Positions 1 through 7,589 of a DNA stretch of 52,678 nucleotides are shown here, one piece after another. The stretch comes from an uncultured Alistipes sp. (GTDB lineage: Bacteria; Bacteroidota; Bacteroidia; Bacteroidales; Rikenellaceae), in assembly GCF_902388705.1 (NCBI RefSeq), contig NZ_CABMQJ010000012.1, forward strand, positions 1-52,678, read 5' to 3'. A program made the translations under genes and the position numbers. Position 1 is the first letter of the stretch; each line of letters opens with the position of its first letter. Under the pieces are notes generated by a model. The model was not told the DNA's origin and did no database searches. It saw only the letters and a list, made by a program, of their open reading frames with translations.

Positions 1-817
1 CGCCGCCCAGGCGCCCGCTGCCGATTTTGTCGAGCGTCGTGCGGCTGGTGTGCAGCCCCTCGCGGTCGTGTGTGCCGTTGGTGGCGACGATGCCGTCGAG
101 CGGGGTCTCGAGCAGGATGTTGCTGATTTCGTCGATGACGTTGTCCGGCATGTCGGGCGATATTTTGAGCATGATCGGCCGGTACTGGTTCTGCCCGCGC
201 CGGAAGTCGAACAGCGGGTCGAGTATCTGGAGGATATGTTCGCGGGTGTGGGTCGTACCTTCGCGGCACGAGTTGTCACAGCTGATGTTTACGGTGAAGT
301 AATCCGCATACTGGTAGAGGTTGCGGAAGAGCTTGAGGTAATCCGCCGCCGCATTTTCAGCGGGGGTGGCGGTGTTTTTGCCGATATTGCAGCCTACGAT
401 GATGCCGTCGTGCGGCCGCCGCAGGTGGGTGATGGTCTTCTCCAGCCCGCGGTTGGCCAGGCCGATGCGGTTGATGATGGCCTGGTCTTTCGGGAGGCGG
501 AAGACGCGGGGGCGGGGATTGCCCGCCTGCGGGCGCGGGGTGACGGTGCCCACTTCGATGAAGCCGAATCCCAGGGCGGCCAGTTCGCGGAACGCCTCGC
601 CGTTGCGGTCGAAGCCTGCGGCCAGGCCGACGGGGTTGGCGAACTTGATGCCGAATACCTCGCGCTCGAGCGCCGGGTGCTCCACGGCGTAACATTTGCG
701 CAGCAGCCACCGGCCGCCGGGTATCAGACCGATGACGCGCAGCAGCAACAGCACCGCACGGTGCGCCCGCTCGATGGTAAGCGAGAAAAGGATAGGTTTT
801 ATGATTCTCCGGTACAT
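1..817 (-). CDS. pyrD: Dihydroorotate dehydrogenase, class 2 type, partial (3' end outside window)
   Basis: Oxidises dihydroorotate to orotate in pyrimidine synthesis, with FMN and, for class 2, membrane quinone. The 272 visible residues start MYRRIIKPILF, a short amphipathic/hydrophobic N-terminus typical of the membrane-bound class. FMN-barrel landmarks follow: NPVGLAAGFDRNGEA (about 61-75), GFIEVGTVTPRPQ (85-97), LKISPD and a final GGL/GR region lost at the left edge. At the catalytic position, where class 2 enzymes usually have Ser (NISSPN), this protein reads NISCDN, so the base is probably Cys. The start at 817 has GGAGAG just upstream. It lies 56 bp downstream of pdxB on the same strand and has its own -7-like promoter motif in that gap. 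Confidence 0.93.
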   Translation of the reverse strand, partial: MYRRIIKPILFSLTIERAHRAVLLLLRVIGLIPGGRWLLRKCYAVEHPALEREVFGIKFANPVGLAAGFDRNGEAFRELAALGFGFIEVGTVTPRPQAGNPRPRVFRLPKDQAIINRIGLANRGLEKTITHLRRPHDGIIVGCNIGKNTATPAENAAADYLKLFRNLYQYADYFTVNISCDNSCREGTTHTREHILQILDPLFDFRRGQNQYRPIMLKISPDMPDNVIDEISNILLETPLDGIVATNGTHDREGLHTSRTTLDKIGSGRLGG

Positions 818-845
818 CTCTCCAGTAGCATTGTCCGCGATGCCG

Positions 846-853
846 CAAAGGTA
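846..853 (-). promoter_or_regulatory. -7 promoter motif for pyrD
   Basis: On the minus strand this reads TACCTTTG, matching the Bacteroidota -7 consensus TAnnTTTG, about 28 bp before the pyrD start. I see no good -33 TTTG, so pyrD may also be read through from pdxB. Confidence 0.45.
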
Positions 854-873
854 CTAAAAAAGAATTGATTTCA

Positions 874-1869
874 CTAAAAGTATTCGCGGCGGTAAGGGTA
901 ATGGTCGCGCATCCGTTCGAAATCTGCGGGCTGCGCCTTGAGGCCGCGGCTTTCGGCTTCGATGTCGTATGCGCCGCGGATTGTCGTGCAAAGCTCCTGC
1001 CATGTAATCGGACGGGGCGCCGGGGGTGCCGCCTCGGACGGGTACCATTCCGTGAGGGGCAGGCCGAAGAAACGGGCCAGCGTGGCGACCGACATGGCCG
1101 TGGCCATGGCTTTGCCCTGCTCGGAATATCCGGCCACGTGCGGCGTCGCGAGCAGCGTGTGCCCGAGCAGCGCCGGGTCGAGGTACGGCTCGTGCTCCCA
1201 GACGTCGAGCACGCAGGGGTGTCCGCTTTGCAGCAGGGCACCTCCGTCGACCACCTCCCCGCGCGAGGAGTTCAGCACCACGGCTCCGGGTTTCATTTGT
1301 TCGAACAAAGCGCTGTTTGCCATATGGCGCGTCGTGTCGTCGAGCGGCGTGTGGAAGGTGATGATGTCGGCTTCGCGGGCGAGCTCCGCGAGGTGGCGGA
1401 ACCCGCAGTGCTCGCGCTCTTCGCGCGGCGGGTCGCAGCAGACGACGCGAAAACCCCACATTCGGGCGTATTCCCGTACGAGCGAGCCGACGTGTCCCAC
1501 GCCGACGATGCCCAGTGTGCGCTGTGCGGGCTGCCAGCCCTGCGAGCGTGCGAGGTAGGCCAACACGGCGCCGACCCATTGCAGTACGCCCCGGGCGTTG
1601 CAGCCTGCGGCGGTCGCGACCCGGATGCCGTTCGCTGCGCACCACGCCGTGTCGATGTGGTCGAATCCGATGGTGGCCGTGGCGATTAGCCGCACGCGGG
1701 AGCCGGCGAGCAAGCGCTCGTCGCAGCGGGTGCGGGTGCGGATGACAAGGGCGTCGGCGTTGACAACGTCCTGCGGGGCGATCTGGCTGCCGGGCAGGTA
1801 ACATACCTCGGCCCACGGCTCGAGCACACCCCGCAGGAAAGGGATGGCGCTGTCGGCGATAATCTTCAT
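874..1869 (-). CDS. pdxB: 4-phosphoerythronate dehydrogenase (PdxB)
   Basis: A 331-residue NAD-dependent D-2-hydroxyacid dehydrogenase that oxidises 4-phospho-D-erythronate in the DXP-dependent route to pyridoxal phosphate. It matches PdxB closely: N-terminal MKIIADSAIPF, TATIGFDHID (64-73), AAGCNARGV (87-95), Rossmann loop GVGHVG (123-128) and CDPPRE (145-150). The catalytic set is R203 (in SSRGEVVD), E227 (DVWEHEP) and H244 (TPHVAGY). The C-terminal dimerisation part ends at YPYRREYF, so it is about 25-45 residues shorter than the E. coli protein (378 aa) and lacks the last strand. The gene is followed on the same strand by pyrD. PdxB versus another hydroxyacid dehydrogenase is supported by the CNA and DPPR signatures. 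Confidence 0.92.
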   Translation of the reverse strand: MKIIADSAIPFLRGVLEPWAEVCYLPGSQIAPQDVVNADALVIRTRTRCDERLLAGSRVRLIATATIGFDHIDTAWCAANGIRVATAAGCNARGVLQWVGAVLAYLARSQGWQPAQRTLGIVGVGHVGSLVREYARMWGFRVVCCDPPREEREHCGFRHLAELAREADIITFHTPLDDTTRHMANSALFEQMKPGAVVLNSSRGEVVDGGALLQSGHPCVLDVWEHEPYLDPALLGHTLLATPHVAGYSEQGKAMATAMSVATLARFFGLPLTEWYPSEAAPPAPRPITWQELCTTIRGAYDIEAESRGLKAQPADFERMRDHYPYRREYF

Positions 1870-1909
1870 GGCTGGTTGCTTTTTCCGGATTTCTTTCCTT
1901 TACGGGAAG

Positions 1910-1917
1910 CAAATATA
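1910..1917 (-). promoter_or_regulatory. -7 promoter motif for pdxB
   Basis: The minus strand reads TATATTTG (TAnnTTTG) 41 bp before the pdxB start. It is back to back with a plus-strand motif at 1938-1945, so this gap is a divergent promoter region. No clear -33 element. Confidence 0.5.
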
Positions 1918-1937
1918 GGGAAAAAATAAAATTTTTG

Positions 1938-1945
1938 TACCTTTG
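1938..1945 (+). promoter_or_regulatory. -7 promoter motif for the arginase-family gene and nhaA
   Basis: TACCTTTG matches TAnnTTTG and lies about 75 bp before the start at 2021. No TTTG is seen at the usual upstream distance. Confidence 0.5.
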
Positions 1946-2020
1946 TTATTTAAAACGAACATTTTCGACAGGCGAAGGCACGGACTGCGGACAGTGCATG
2001 CCGGGCACGGAAAATGAAGA

Positions 2021-3076
2021 ATGAAATTCAACCGCATGGAACTGAAAACGTTCGACCCCGATGGGGTCGGTGTGGATAACGGAACCTATTTCGGGCTGCC
2101 TTTCGAGCCGGAAACGGCCGAGCTGGTGCTTATTTCGGCGCCCTGGGATGTGACGGTCTCCTACGGGGCGGGGACGGCGTATGCCCCCGACGCCATTATC
2201 GAGGCCTCGACGCAGCTCGATTTCCACGAGCCGCTGGCGCCCGGCGCATGGCGCCGCGGCATCGCTACGGCCGATGTGGATTATTCCCTGCAGGAGGAGT
2301 CGCAGCGCTTGCGCGGCGACGCCGAGAAGGTAATCGCCCACCTCGAGGCAGGCGGATGTCCCGAGGAGGACTATGTGGTGCGTAAGATACGCCGCATAAA
2401 CGAAGGCTGTGCGGCCATGAACGCCAACATCGAGGCGCAGGCCGGCCGCTGGCTCGACGCCGGGAAGACCGTGGGGCTGGTCGGCGGCGACCACTCGACG
2501 CCCTACGGGCTGATTCGCGCCCTGGGCAGCCGCTGTGCGGAGTTCGGCATCCTGCACATCGACGCCCATTGCGATTTGCGCGACGCCTATGAAGGGTTCG
2601 GGTTTTCGCATGCCTCGATTATGTTCAATGTCCTGCGCGACGTTCCTGCCGTGACGAAAATCGCCCAGGTCGCCGTGCGCGACTTCAGCGAGAAAGAGGC
2701 GGCGCTGGCCGCTTCGTCCGGACGTGTAATCACCTTCGACGACCTGTCGCTCGCCGCCGCCGGATTCCGCGGCGAAACGTGGGACACGCTGTGTCGCCGT
2801 ATCGTGGAAACGCTGCCGCAGCAGGTCTATGTGAGCTTCGACATCGACGGCCTGTCTTTCGAGAACTGCCCCCATACGGGTACGCCCGTGTGCGGCGGGC
2901 TGACTTTCAACCAGGCGGTCTGGCTGCTCGATACGCTGGTGCGTTCAGGGCGCCGCATCGTCGGCTTCGACGTGGTGGAAGTCACGCCCGTACCCGAGGA
3001 GCGCATCGACGCCATTACGGGCGCGCGGGTGCTTTGGAAATTGTGTAATTTAACTTTAAAATCAAACGAACGATAA
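2021..3076 (+). CDS. Arginase/agmatinase-family (ureohydrolase) protein
   Basis: A 351-residue ureohydrolase that should hydrolyse a guanidino group to urea using two Mn ions. All six metal ligands of the family are present: H158 in GGDHS, D181/H183/D185 in DAHCD, and D274/D276 in SFDIDG. Where most members read DGLDP, this one reads DGLSFENCPHTGTP, so the loop after the metal site differs. Long for agmatinase (about 300 aa), with an extra N-terminal segment and an insertion at about 95-150. Substrate (agmatine, arginine, formiminoglutamate or other) cannot be set from sequence. The stop codon abuts the nhaA start with no gap, so the two are almost certainly one transcript. An alternative start is the Met six codons downstream. 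Confidence 0.85.
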   Translation: MKFNRMELKTFDPDGVGVDNGTYFGLPFEPETAELVLISAPWDVTVSYGAGTAYAPDAIIEASTQLDFHEPLAPGAWRRGIATADVDYSLQEESQRLRGDAEKVIAHLEAGGCPEEDYVVRKIRRINEGCAAMNANIEAQAGRWLDAGKTVGLVGGDHSTPYGLIRALGSRCAEFGILHIDAHCDLRDAYEGFGFSHASIMFNVLRDVPAVTKIAQVAVRDFSEKEAALAASSGRVITFDDLSLAAAGFRGETWDTLCRRIVETLPQQVYVSFDIDGLSFENCPHTGTPVCGGLTFNQAVWLLDTLVRSGRRIVGFDVVEVTPVPEERIDAITGARVLWKLCNLTLKSNER

Positions 3077-4456
3077 ATGCGACTATTTTCGATGTACCGC
3101 TGGGTGCGTGAGCGTCATATGATCGGTATACGCGGCCGCAACTTCCTGGAAGCCCCCTGGGCGGGGGGCGTCGTGCTGCTGGGTTGTGTGATCATAGCCA
3201 TGCTGCTGGCCAACCTGCCCGCGACTTCGCTTTACTACCGCCATCTGCTCGAAACCGACCTTTCGCTGATGGTGCACAGTCCCGACGGGCTGATCGACTG
3301 GGTTTTCCCGCGGGGAATGACCGTCGAAAAGCTGATTAACGACGGCCTGATGGTGATTTTCTTCTTCGCCGTGGGGCTCGAAATCAAACGGGAAATCGTC
3401 TGCGGACAGCTTTCGTCGGCGCGGCAGGCCATCCTGCCGGTGTTGGCCGCCGCGGGCGGCATGCTCGCCCCGGCCATTGTCTTCATCGCTTTCAACCACG
3501 GCACCATGGCGGCCAACGGCTGGGGTATTCCCACGGCCACCGATATCGCCTTTGCCATCGGCATCCTCTCGATGCTGGGCGACCGCGTGCCCGTGTCGCT
3601 CAAGATATTTCTGACGGCGCTGGCCATTGCCGACGACCTCGGGGCCATTCTGGTCATCGCGCTCTTTTACGGCGAGCAGGTGCAGATGGCCTGCCTGCTG
3701 GCGGCGCTGGTCATCATGCTCGGCGTCTATTTCATGAAGGAGATGGGCGAGAAACGCATGTTCCTCTACCTGGTGCCTGCGGTGGTCGTCTGGGCGCTGT
3801 TCTACTATTCGGGCGTGCATTCGACCATCTCGGGCGTGGCGATGGCCATGCTGATTCCGATGACGCCCCGATACAGCAAGGAGTATTTCGTGCATAAGAT
3901 GCGCCACCTGAAGGAGCTGATGCTTGCGGCCACTACTTCCGGGGACGATTTCCCCAACGAAAGCCACCGTTTCTACATGCGCCGCATGCGCAGCCTCGCC
4001 GCCGATTCGGTCGGCATGAGCTATCGGCTCGAGCATTCGCTCGCCCCGTATGTCACGTTTCTCGTGATGCCGATTTTCGCACTGGCCAACGCCGGGGTCG
4101 AAATCACCTCGCTGGAATACCTGAACATTTTCCACTACTCGCCCGAAATCGGGTCGGTAGGCATGGGCGTGTTCTTCGGACTGGTGGTCGGCAAGCCGCT
4201 GGGTATATTTCTTGCGAGCTGGGGCGCCGTGCGTTCCGGGCTCGCCGTGATGCCCGAGGGGGCTACGTGGCGCCTGCTGTTCGCCGTGGCCTGCCTCGGC
4301 GGTATCGGGTTCACGATGTCGCTGTTCGTCGACTCGCTGGCTTACTCGGAACCCGATCTGATCGACCGGGGCAAAATCGCTATCCTGATGGGGTCGACGG
4401 TCGCCGCCGCGGTGGGCTGCCTGCTGATTTTGGTTTTTTCGAAAAAACGGAAATGA
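3077..4456 (+). CDS. nhaA: Na+/H+ antiporter NhaA
   Basis: A 459-residue polytopic inner-membrane protein exchanging Na+ for H+ for pH and sodium homeostasis. Hallmarks: FFFAVGLEIKRE (96-106), TATDIAFAIGILS (153-165), the ion-binding Asp pair D186-D187 in AIADDLGAI, and GVHSTISGVAMAM later. A soluble insert between the two halves (about 275-320) includes charged segments such as HKMRHLKEL. The ATG follows directly on the upstream stop (TAA-ATG), which implies translational coupling with the ureohydrolase. The next gene starts 4 bp after its stop, so the FKBP lipoprotein may belong to the same operon. Confidence 0.95.
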   Translation: MRLFSMYRWVRERHMIGIRGRNFLEAPWAGGVVLLGCVIIAMLLANLPATSLYYRHLLETDLSLMVHSPDGLIDWVFPRGMTVEKLINDGLMVIFFFAVGLEIKREIVCGQLSSARQAILPVLAAAGGMLAPAIVFIAFNHGTMAANGWGIPTATDIAFAIGILSMLGDRVPVSLKIFLTALAIADDLGAILVIALFYGEQVQMACLLAALVIMLGVYFMKEMGEKRMFLYLVPAVVVWALFYYSGVHSTISGVAMAMLIPMTPRYSKEYFVHKMRHLKELMLAATTSGDDFPNESHRFYMRRMRSLAADSVGMSYRLEHSLAPYVTFLVMPIFALANAGVEITSLEYLNIFHYSPEIGSVGMGVFFGLVVGKPLGIFLASWGAVRSGLAVMPEGATWRLLFAVACLGGIGFTMSLFVDSLAYSEPDLIDRGKIAILMGSTVAAAVGCLLILVFSKKRK

Positions 4457-4460
4457 TATT

Positions 4461-5174
4461 ATGCGTAAGACACTGTTTGTCCTGACGGCCGCCGCATTGC
4501 TGGCCGGAGCCTGCTCGAAAAAGACGGGCGGAGGCGTGAAACTCAAGGCCGACACCGATTCGGTAGCCTACATCATCGGTATGAACGTGGGCATGAACCT
4601 GCTGAAGATGGATTCGACGCTCAACGTGAACGCCGTGTGCGAGGGAATACGCGACGTGTTCCGCGCGGGGACGAAGCTCTCGGCGGCCGATGCCGAAACC
4701 TACTACCTGCGTTACATGAATTATATCCTGCCCGAAAAGGCGCGGGCCTATGAGGAGCAGTTCCTGGCGGATATCGCCAAGACCAACCGCAGCTATGCCC
4801 GCACATCGTCGGGCGTGACCTACACGGTCGAGGTGCTGGGCGACCAGGAGCAGATACCCGTTTCCGACCGCGACAGCATCGTCCTGCGCTATGTTATCCG
4901 CACGGCCGACGGCGAGCAGGTTTATTCCTCCTACGAGCGGGGCGATTCGCTGCGCACGAACCTCGGCGGGCTTAACAAGGGGATGAAAGAGAGTGTGAAA
5001 CTGGTCGGCAAGGGCGGTAAAATCAACGCCTGGATGCCCTCGTCCGCAGCTTACGGTGCGGCGGGCGACCAGCAGCTCGGGATACGCCCGAACGCCACGC
5101 TGTATTATGAAATCGAGCTGGTCGATGTCGATAAATATGCGAATTGGTCGCGGCGCAATAATTTACGTCGGTAA
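4461..5174 (+). CDS. FKBP-type peptidyl-prolyl isomerase-like lipoprotein, probably catalytically weak
   Basis: 237 residues. The signal peptide MRKTLFVLTAAALLAGAC carries a lipobox (LAGAC, lipidated Cys18), so it is an envelope lipoprotein. Residues 30-110 resemble the FkpA/Mip N-terminal dimerisation domain (DSVAYIIGMNVGMNL). A C-terminal FKBP domain spans about 115-230. Fold residues remain (VKLVGKGGKINAWMPSSAAYG), but the core active-site signatures are changed: the FDSS strand is VYSS and the VIxGW strand is LNKGM. I infer a folding/binding role more than a strong isomerase. It follows nhaA by 4 bp, and a second better-conserved FKBP lipoprotein follows 86 bp later. Confidence 0.82.
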   Translation: MRKTLFVLTAAALLAGACSKKTGGGVKLKADTDSVAYIIGMNVGMNLLKMDSTLNVNAVCEGIRDVFRAGTKLSAADAETYYLRYMNYILPEKARAYEEQFLADIAKTNRSYARTSSGVTYTVEVLGDQEQIPVSDRDSIVLRYVIRTADGEQVYSSYERGDSLRTNLGGLNKGMKESVKLVGKGGKINAWMPSSAAYGAAGDQQLGIRPNATLYYEIELVDVDKYANWSRRNNLRR

Positions 5175-5201
5175 TATTGACCGATAATTCCAATTATTTT
5201 A

Positions 5202-5209
5202 TAACTTTG
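5202..5209 (+). promoter_or_regulatory. -7 promoter motif for the second FKBP gene
   Basis: TAACTTTG fits TAnnTTTG, with TATTG ending about 22 bp upstream. It lies 51 bp before the start at 5261, which argues for that start and not the ATG at 5237. Confidence 0.45.
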
Positions 5210-5260
5210 CGCGGGTGAAGCAATAAGCGGACACAAATGATCAAACATATTCGAAAAACA

Positions 5261-6373
5261 ATGAAAAAGATTCTTTTTGCTGCAGCGCTTGCGGGCGCTG
5301 CGGTTCTGACCGCCTGCGGCGGTAAGGACAACGGTGTCCGTATGGGCAGCCTGTCCGATTTCGACTCGCTGTCGTATGCGCTGGGTGCCAATATCGGTTA
5401 CGGCATGAGTTATGAGATGAAGGACGTTCCCTTCGACTACAAGGCTATCGACAAGGGTGTCAAAGAGGGCGCGATGGGTAAGGCCACGATGGAGCACGAC
5501 AAGGCGCTCGAAATGCTGCGCAACTTCCTGATGAATACGCGCAGCGAGCGTGCACAGAAGATTGCCGCCCAGCGTGCCGAGCAGGACAGCATCCGCCTGG
5601 CTGGCGGCGACAGCACGAAAGTGGAGTATCCCGCCGCCGATCCCGCGATGTTCGAGAGCGAGGAGGAGCGTGCCGAGATTTCGTATGCACTGGGCAGCGA
5701 CATCGGTTACAATATCGGCCAGAGCGGCATGCCTATCCAGCTGATATGGATCGGCCAGGCCATGCAGGACGTACGCGACGGCAATGCGAAGATGTCGGCC
5801 GACGAGGTGAACCAGTACCTGCAGTACTATTTCATGATTAAACTTCCGGCGGAAAACCTGGCAGCTTCGAAAGCATGGCTGGAGAAAATCGAGAAGAAAT
5901 CGGGTGTGAAGAAGACCGAGTCGGGCCTGCTCTACAAGGTTACCAAGGCCGGCGACGAGTCGGTGATGGCAAAAGACCCCCGCGATGAGGTGGAGGTGCA
6001 CTACACCGGCCGTACGCGTCAGGGCAAGGTGTTCGACACTTCGATTTTCGCCAACCGCACCAAAGAGCAGCAGGAGATGATGAAGAAGATGCGTCCGGAC
6101 GATTACGACAAGGACGAGCCGGCGAAATTCCCGCTCAACCGGGTGATCAAGGGCTGGACCGAAGGCCTGCAGCTAATCGGCAAGGGCGGTAAGATTACGC
6201 TCTGGATTCCGGCCGACCTGGCTTACGGCGCACGCGGCATCGGCCGTGACATCGGCCCCAACGAAGCGCTCGAGTTCGAGGTGGAACTCATTGACGTGAC
6301 TCCCTACGAGGAGCCGGCTCCGGCGGATTCGACCGCAACGGACGCTGCTCCCGAGGCTGCTCCCGCGAAATAA
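5261..6373 (+). CDS. FKBP-type peptidyl-prolyl cis-trans isomerase lipoprotein
   Basis: 370 residues from ATG 5261. An in-frame ATG at 5237 would put eight residues ahead of a perfect lipoprotein signal (MKKILFAAALAGAAVLTAC, Cys19), so 5261 is preferred. The N-terminal half holds two copies of the FkpA/Mip dimerisation-type segment (SLSYALGANIGYGM near 35, EISYALGSDIGYNI near 140). The C-terminal FKBP domain (about 215-350) is canonical: VHYTGRTRQGKVFDTS, FPLNRVIKGWTEGLQLIGKGGK, IPADLAYGARG. The tail is rich in Ala/Pro/Glu. It should act as an envelope proline isomerase and chaperone. A strong terminator follows. Confidence 0.9.
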   Translation: MKKILFAAALAGAAVLTACGGKDNGVRMGSLSDFDSLSYALGANIGYGMSYEMKDVPFDYKAIDKGVKEGAMGKATMEHDKALEMLRNFLMNTRSERAQKIAAQRAEQDSIRLAGGDSTKVEYPAADPAMFESEEERAEISYALGSDIGYNIGQSGMPIQLIWIGQAMQDVRDGNAKMSADEVNQYLQYYFMIKLPAENLAASKAWLEKIEKKSGVKKTESGLLYKVTKAGDESVMAKDPRDEVEVHYTGRTRQGKVFDTSIFANRTKEQQEMMKKMRPDDYDKDEPAKFPLNRVIKGWTEGLQLIGKGGKITLWIPADLAYGARGIGRDIGPNEALEFEVELIDVTPYEEPAPADSTATDAAPEAAPAK

Positions 6374-6392
6374 GCAACGCAACGGATATAAG

Positions 6393-6426
6393 GAACCCGG
6401 ACTCGCAAGAGCCCGGGTTCTTTATT
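6393..6426. terminator. Bidirectional terminator between convergent genes
   Basis: An 8-bp GC-rich stem, GAACCCGG (6393-6400) with CCGGGTTC (6413-6420), has a short inner CTC/GAG helix and is followed by TTTATT. It separates the FKBP gene from the convergent GNAT gene. Confidence 0.85.
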
Positions 6427-6438
6427 AATGCTCCTATA

Positions 6439-6924
6439 TTATAAATGGTACTCCATCGGCGTGTACCGGATGCCGTCGGTCGTGCGCTCGGGGCCAATCG
6501 CGGTGAATCCCAGTTTCCGGTATATGCCGACGGCGTAGGGCGACGAGTTGACCGTGAGCCGTGTGATTGCGGGGCCGGTGCGGCAGCTTTCGCAGGCCCG
6601 GGCGAAGAGGGCCCGGGCAATTCCCCGGCGGTGGCAGGATTTGTCCACGAAGAGGAGGCTTATGTGGTCGCGATGGGTCAGGGCGATGATTCCGACGGGT
6701 GTTTCCTGCCGGAATGCGCCCCACATCAGCATCGTGCCCCGGCGGAGCTGTTCCGCCAAAGCTTCCGGTGCGATGAAACGGTAAAAGGTTTCGGTGCCCT
6801 GCGGGGCGTACTCCGGGGCTTCGAATTCGGCGAACACGCGCCTGATGAGCGCCGACGCTGCCGCCATCTCCTCTTCGCGCAGGAGCCGGATGCCGGCCTG
6901 CAGGCCGGTTGCTAGGTTTTCCAT
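6439..6924 (-). CDS. GNAT-family N-acetyltransferase
   Basis: 161 residues from the ATG at 6924 (MENLATGLQAGIRLL). The open frame runs further upstream but would cross the terminator of the DUF3127 gene, so the shorter start is chosen. The GNAT core is clear: motif A HISLLFVDKSCHRRGIARAL supplies the acetyl-CoA pyrophosphate loop (R-R-G-I-A), followed by LTVNSSPYAVGIYRKLGF, a typical motif B. The substrate is unknown. It is convergent with the FKBP gene and downstream of DUF3127, with a hairpin between. Confidence 0.85.
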   Translation of the reverse strand: MENLATGLQAGIRLLREEEMAAASALIRRVFAEFEAPEYAPQGTETFYRFIAPEALAEQLRRGTMLMWGAFRQETPVGIIALTHRDHISLLFVDKSCHRRGIARALFARACESCRTGPAITRLTVNSSPYAVGIYRKLGFTAIGPERTTDGIRYTPMEYHL

Positions 6925-6933
6925 GACTGTGTC

Positions 6934-6969
6934 GTAAAATGAACGGCGGCCGGAGTTTCCCGGCCGCCG
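6934..6969 (-). terminator. Terminator of the DUF3127 gene
   Basis: A 10-bp perfect GC stem (6944-6953 with 6960-6969) and a 6-nt loop is followed on the minus strand by TTCATTTTAC. It sits 25 bp past the DUF3127 stop and just before the GNAT start. Confidence 0.75.
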
Positions 6970-6994
6970 CTCTGTTTTCATGTCCGATTCAGCA

Positions 6995-7363
6995 TCAGAA
7001 CGGGAGGTCGTCGACCTCGGCGGACGAAGAGGCGTAGGAGGGCTCTTCGGCGATGGGCGGCATGTCGGGCATCGGGGCGCCGCCGGATACTTCGGCCTGT
7101 TTGGGCTGGATGCGCCATGCACGGATGTCGGTGTACCAGCGGCCGTTGTATTCGCGCGACTCGATATTGACCGAAACGGTGTAAGCGGCGCCCTCTTTCA
7201 GGCGGGCGACGTCCTCGGGCTTGTTGAAGAACGTCACGCAGATTTTACGCGCGAACGACCCTTCGTTCATCTCGAATACTACGTCCTGGCGCTGCCATTC
7301 GCCGCGTGCGGACGTGCCCTTTGTCACGGGCATTATTTTGTAAACTGTTCCTTCGAATTCCAT
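6995..7363 (-). CDS. DUF3127 protein with SSB-like acidic C-terminal tip
   Basis: 122 residues starting MEFEGTVYKIMPVTKGTSA. The first 85-90 residues match the DUF3127 family of Bacteroidota, which has an OB-fold-like pattern of short strands (WQRQDVVFEM, ARKICVTFFN, YTVSVNIESREYNGRWYTDI). The last third is a Pro/Ala/Glu linker ending AEVDDLPF. That ending closely resembles the DDDIPF tip by which single-stranded DNA-binding proteins recruit repair and replication proteins. I infer a nucleic-acid-binding role; the family has no established function. The frame is open upstream to 7513, but the -7 promoter motif at 7403-7410 supports 7363 as the start. Confidence 0.85.
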   Translation of the reverse strand: MEFEGTVYKIMPVTKGTSARGEWQRQDVVFEMNEGSFARKICVTFFNKPEDVARLKEGAAYTVSVNIESREYNGRWYTDIRAWRIQPKQAEVSGGAPMPDMPPIAEEPSYASSSAEVDDLPF

Positions 7364-7402
7364 GGTATCGGTATGAGATGTGTTAATATGTTTTATATGG
7401 GA

Positions 7403-7410
7403 CAAAGGTA
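7403..7410 (-). promoter_or_regulatory. -7 promoter motif for the DUF3127 gene
   Basis: The minus strand reads TACCTTTG 40 bp before the start. No -33 element is evident. Confidence 0.5.
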
Positions 7411-7589
7411 GCAAAAAAATCGGGACATCCGGATTTGCCGCCATCAAAAAACCGAGGGATTTTTTCTGCCGGCCAGGACATAACGGCCGATTTTTTCCTA
7501 ATTTGCAGGGCAAAACCGAAAAAAACGGAGCGACGGCGCGTTTCCTGCCGTAATTCCATTCGTTTAGTTTAGTAAACTGTACCAGATCT

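Noticed and set aside
7566..7578. Palindrome AGTTTA-G-TAAACT just before the FAD/Fe-S oxidoreductase gene
   Set aside because: Six-base arms are expected by chance roughly a dozen times in 52 kb, and no second copy or adjacent regulator supports it.
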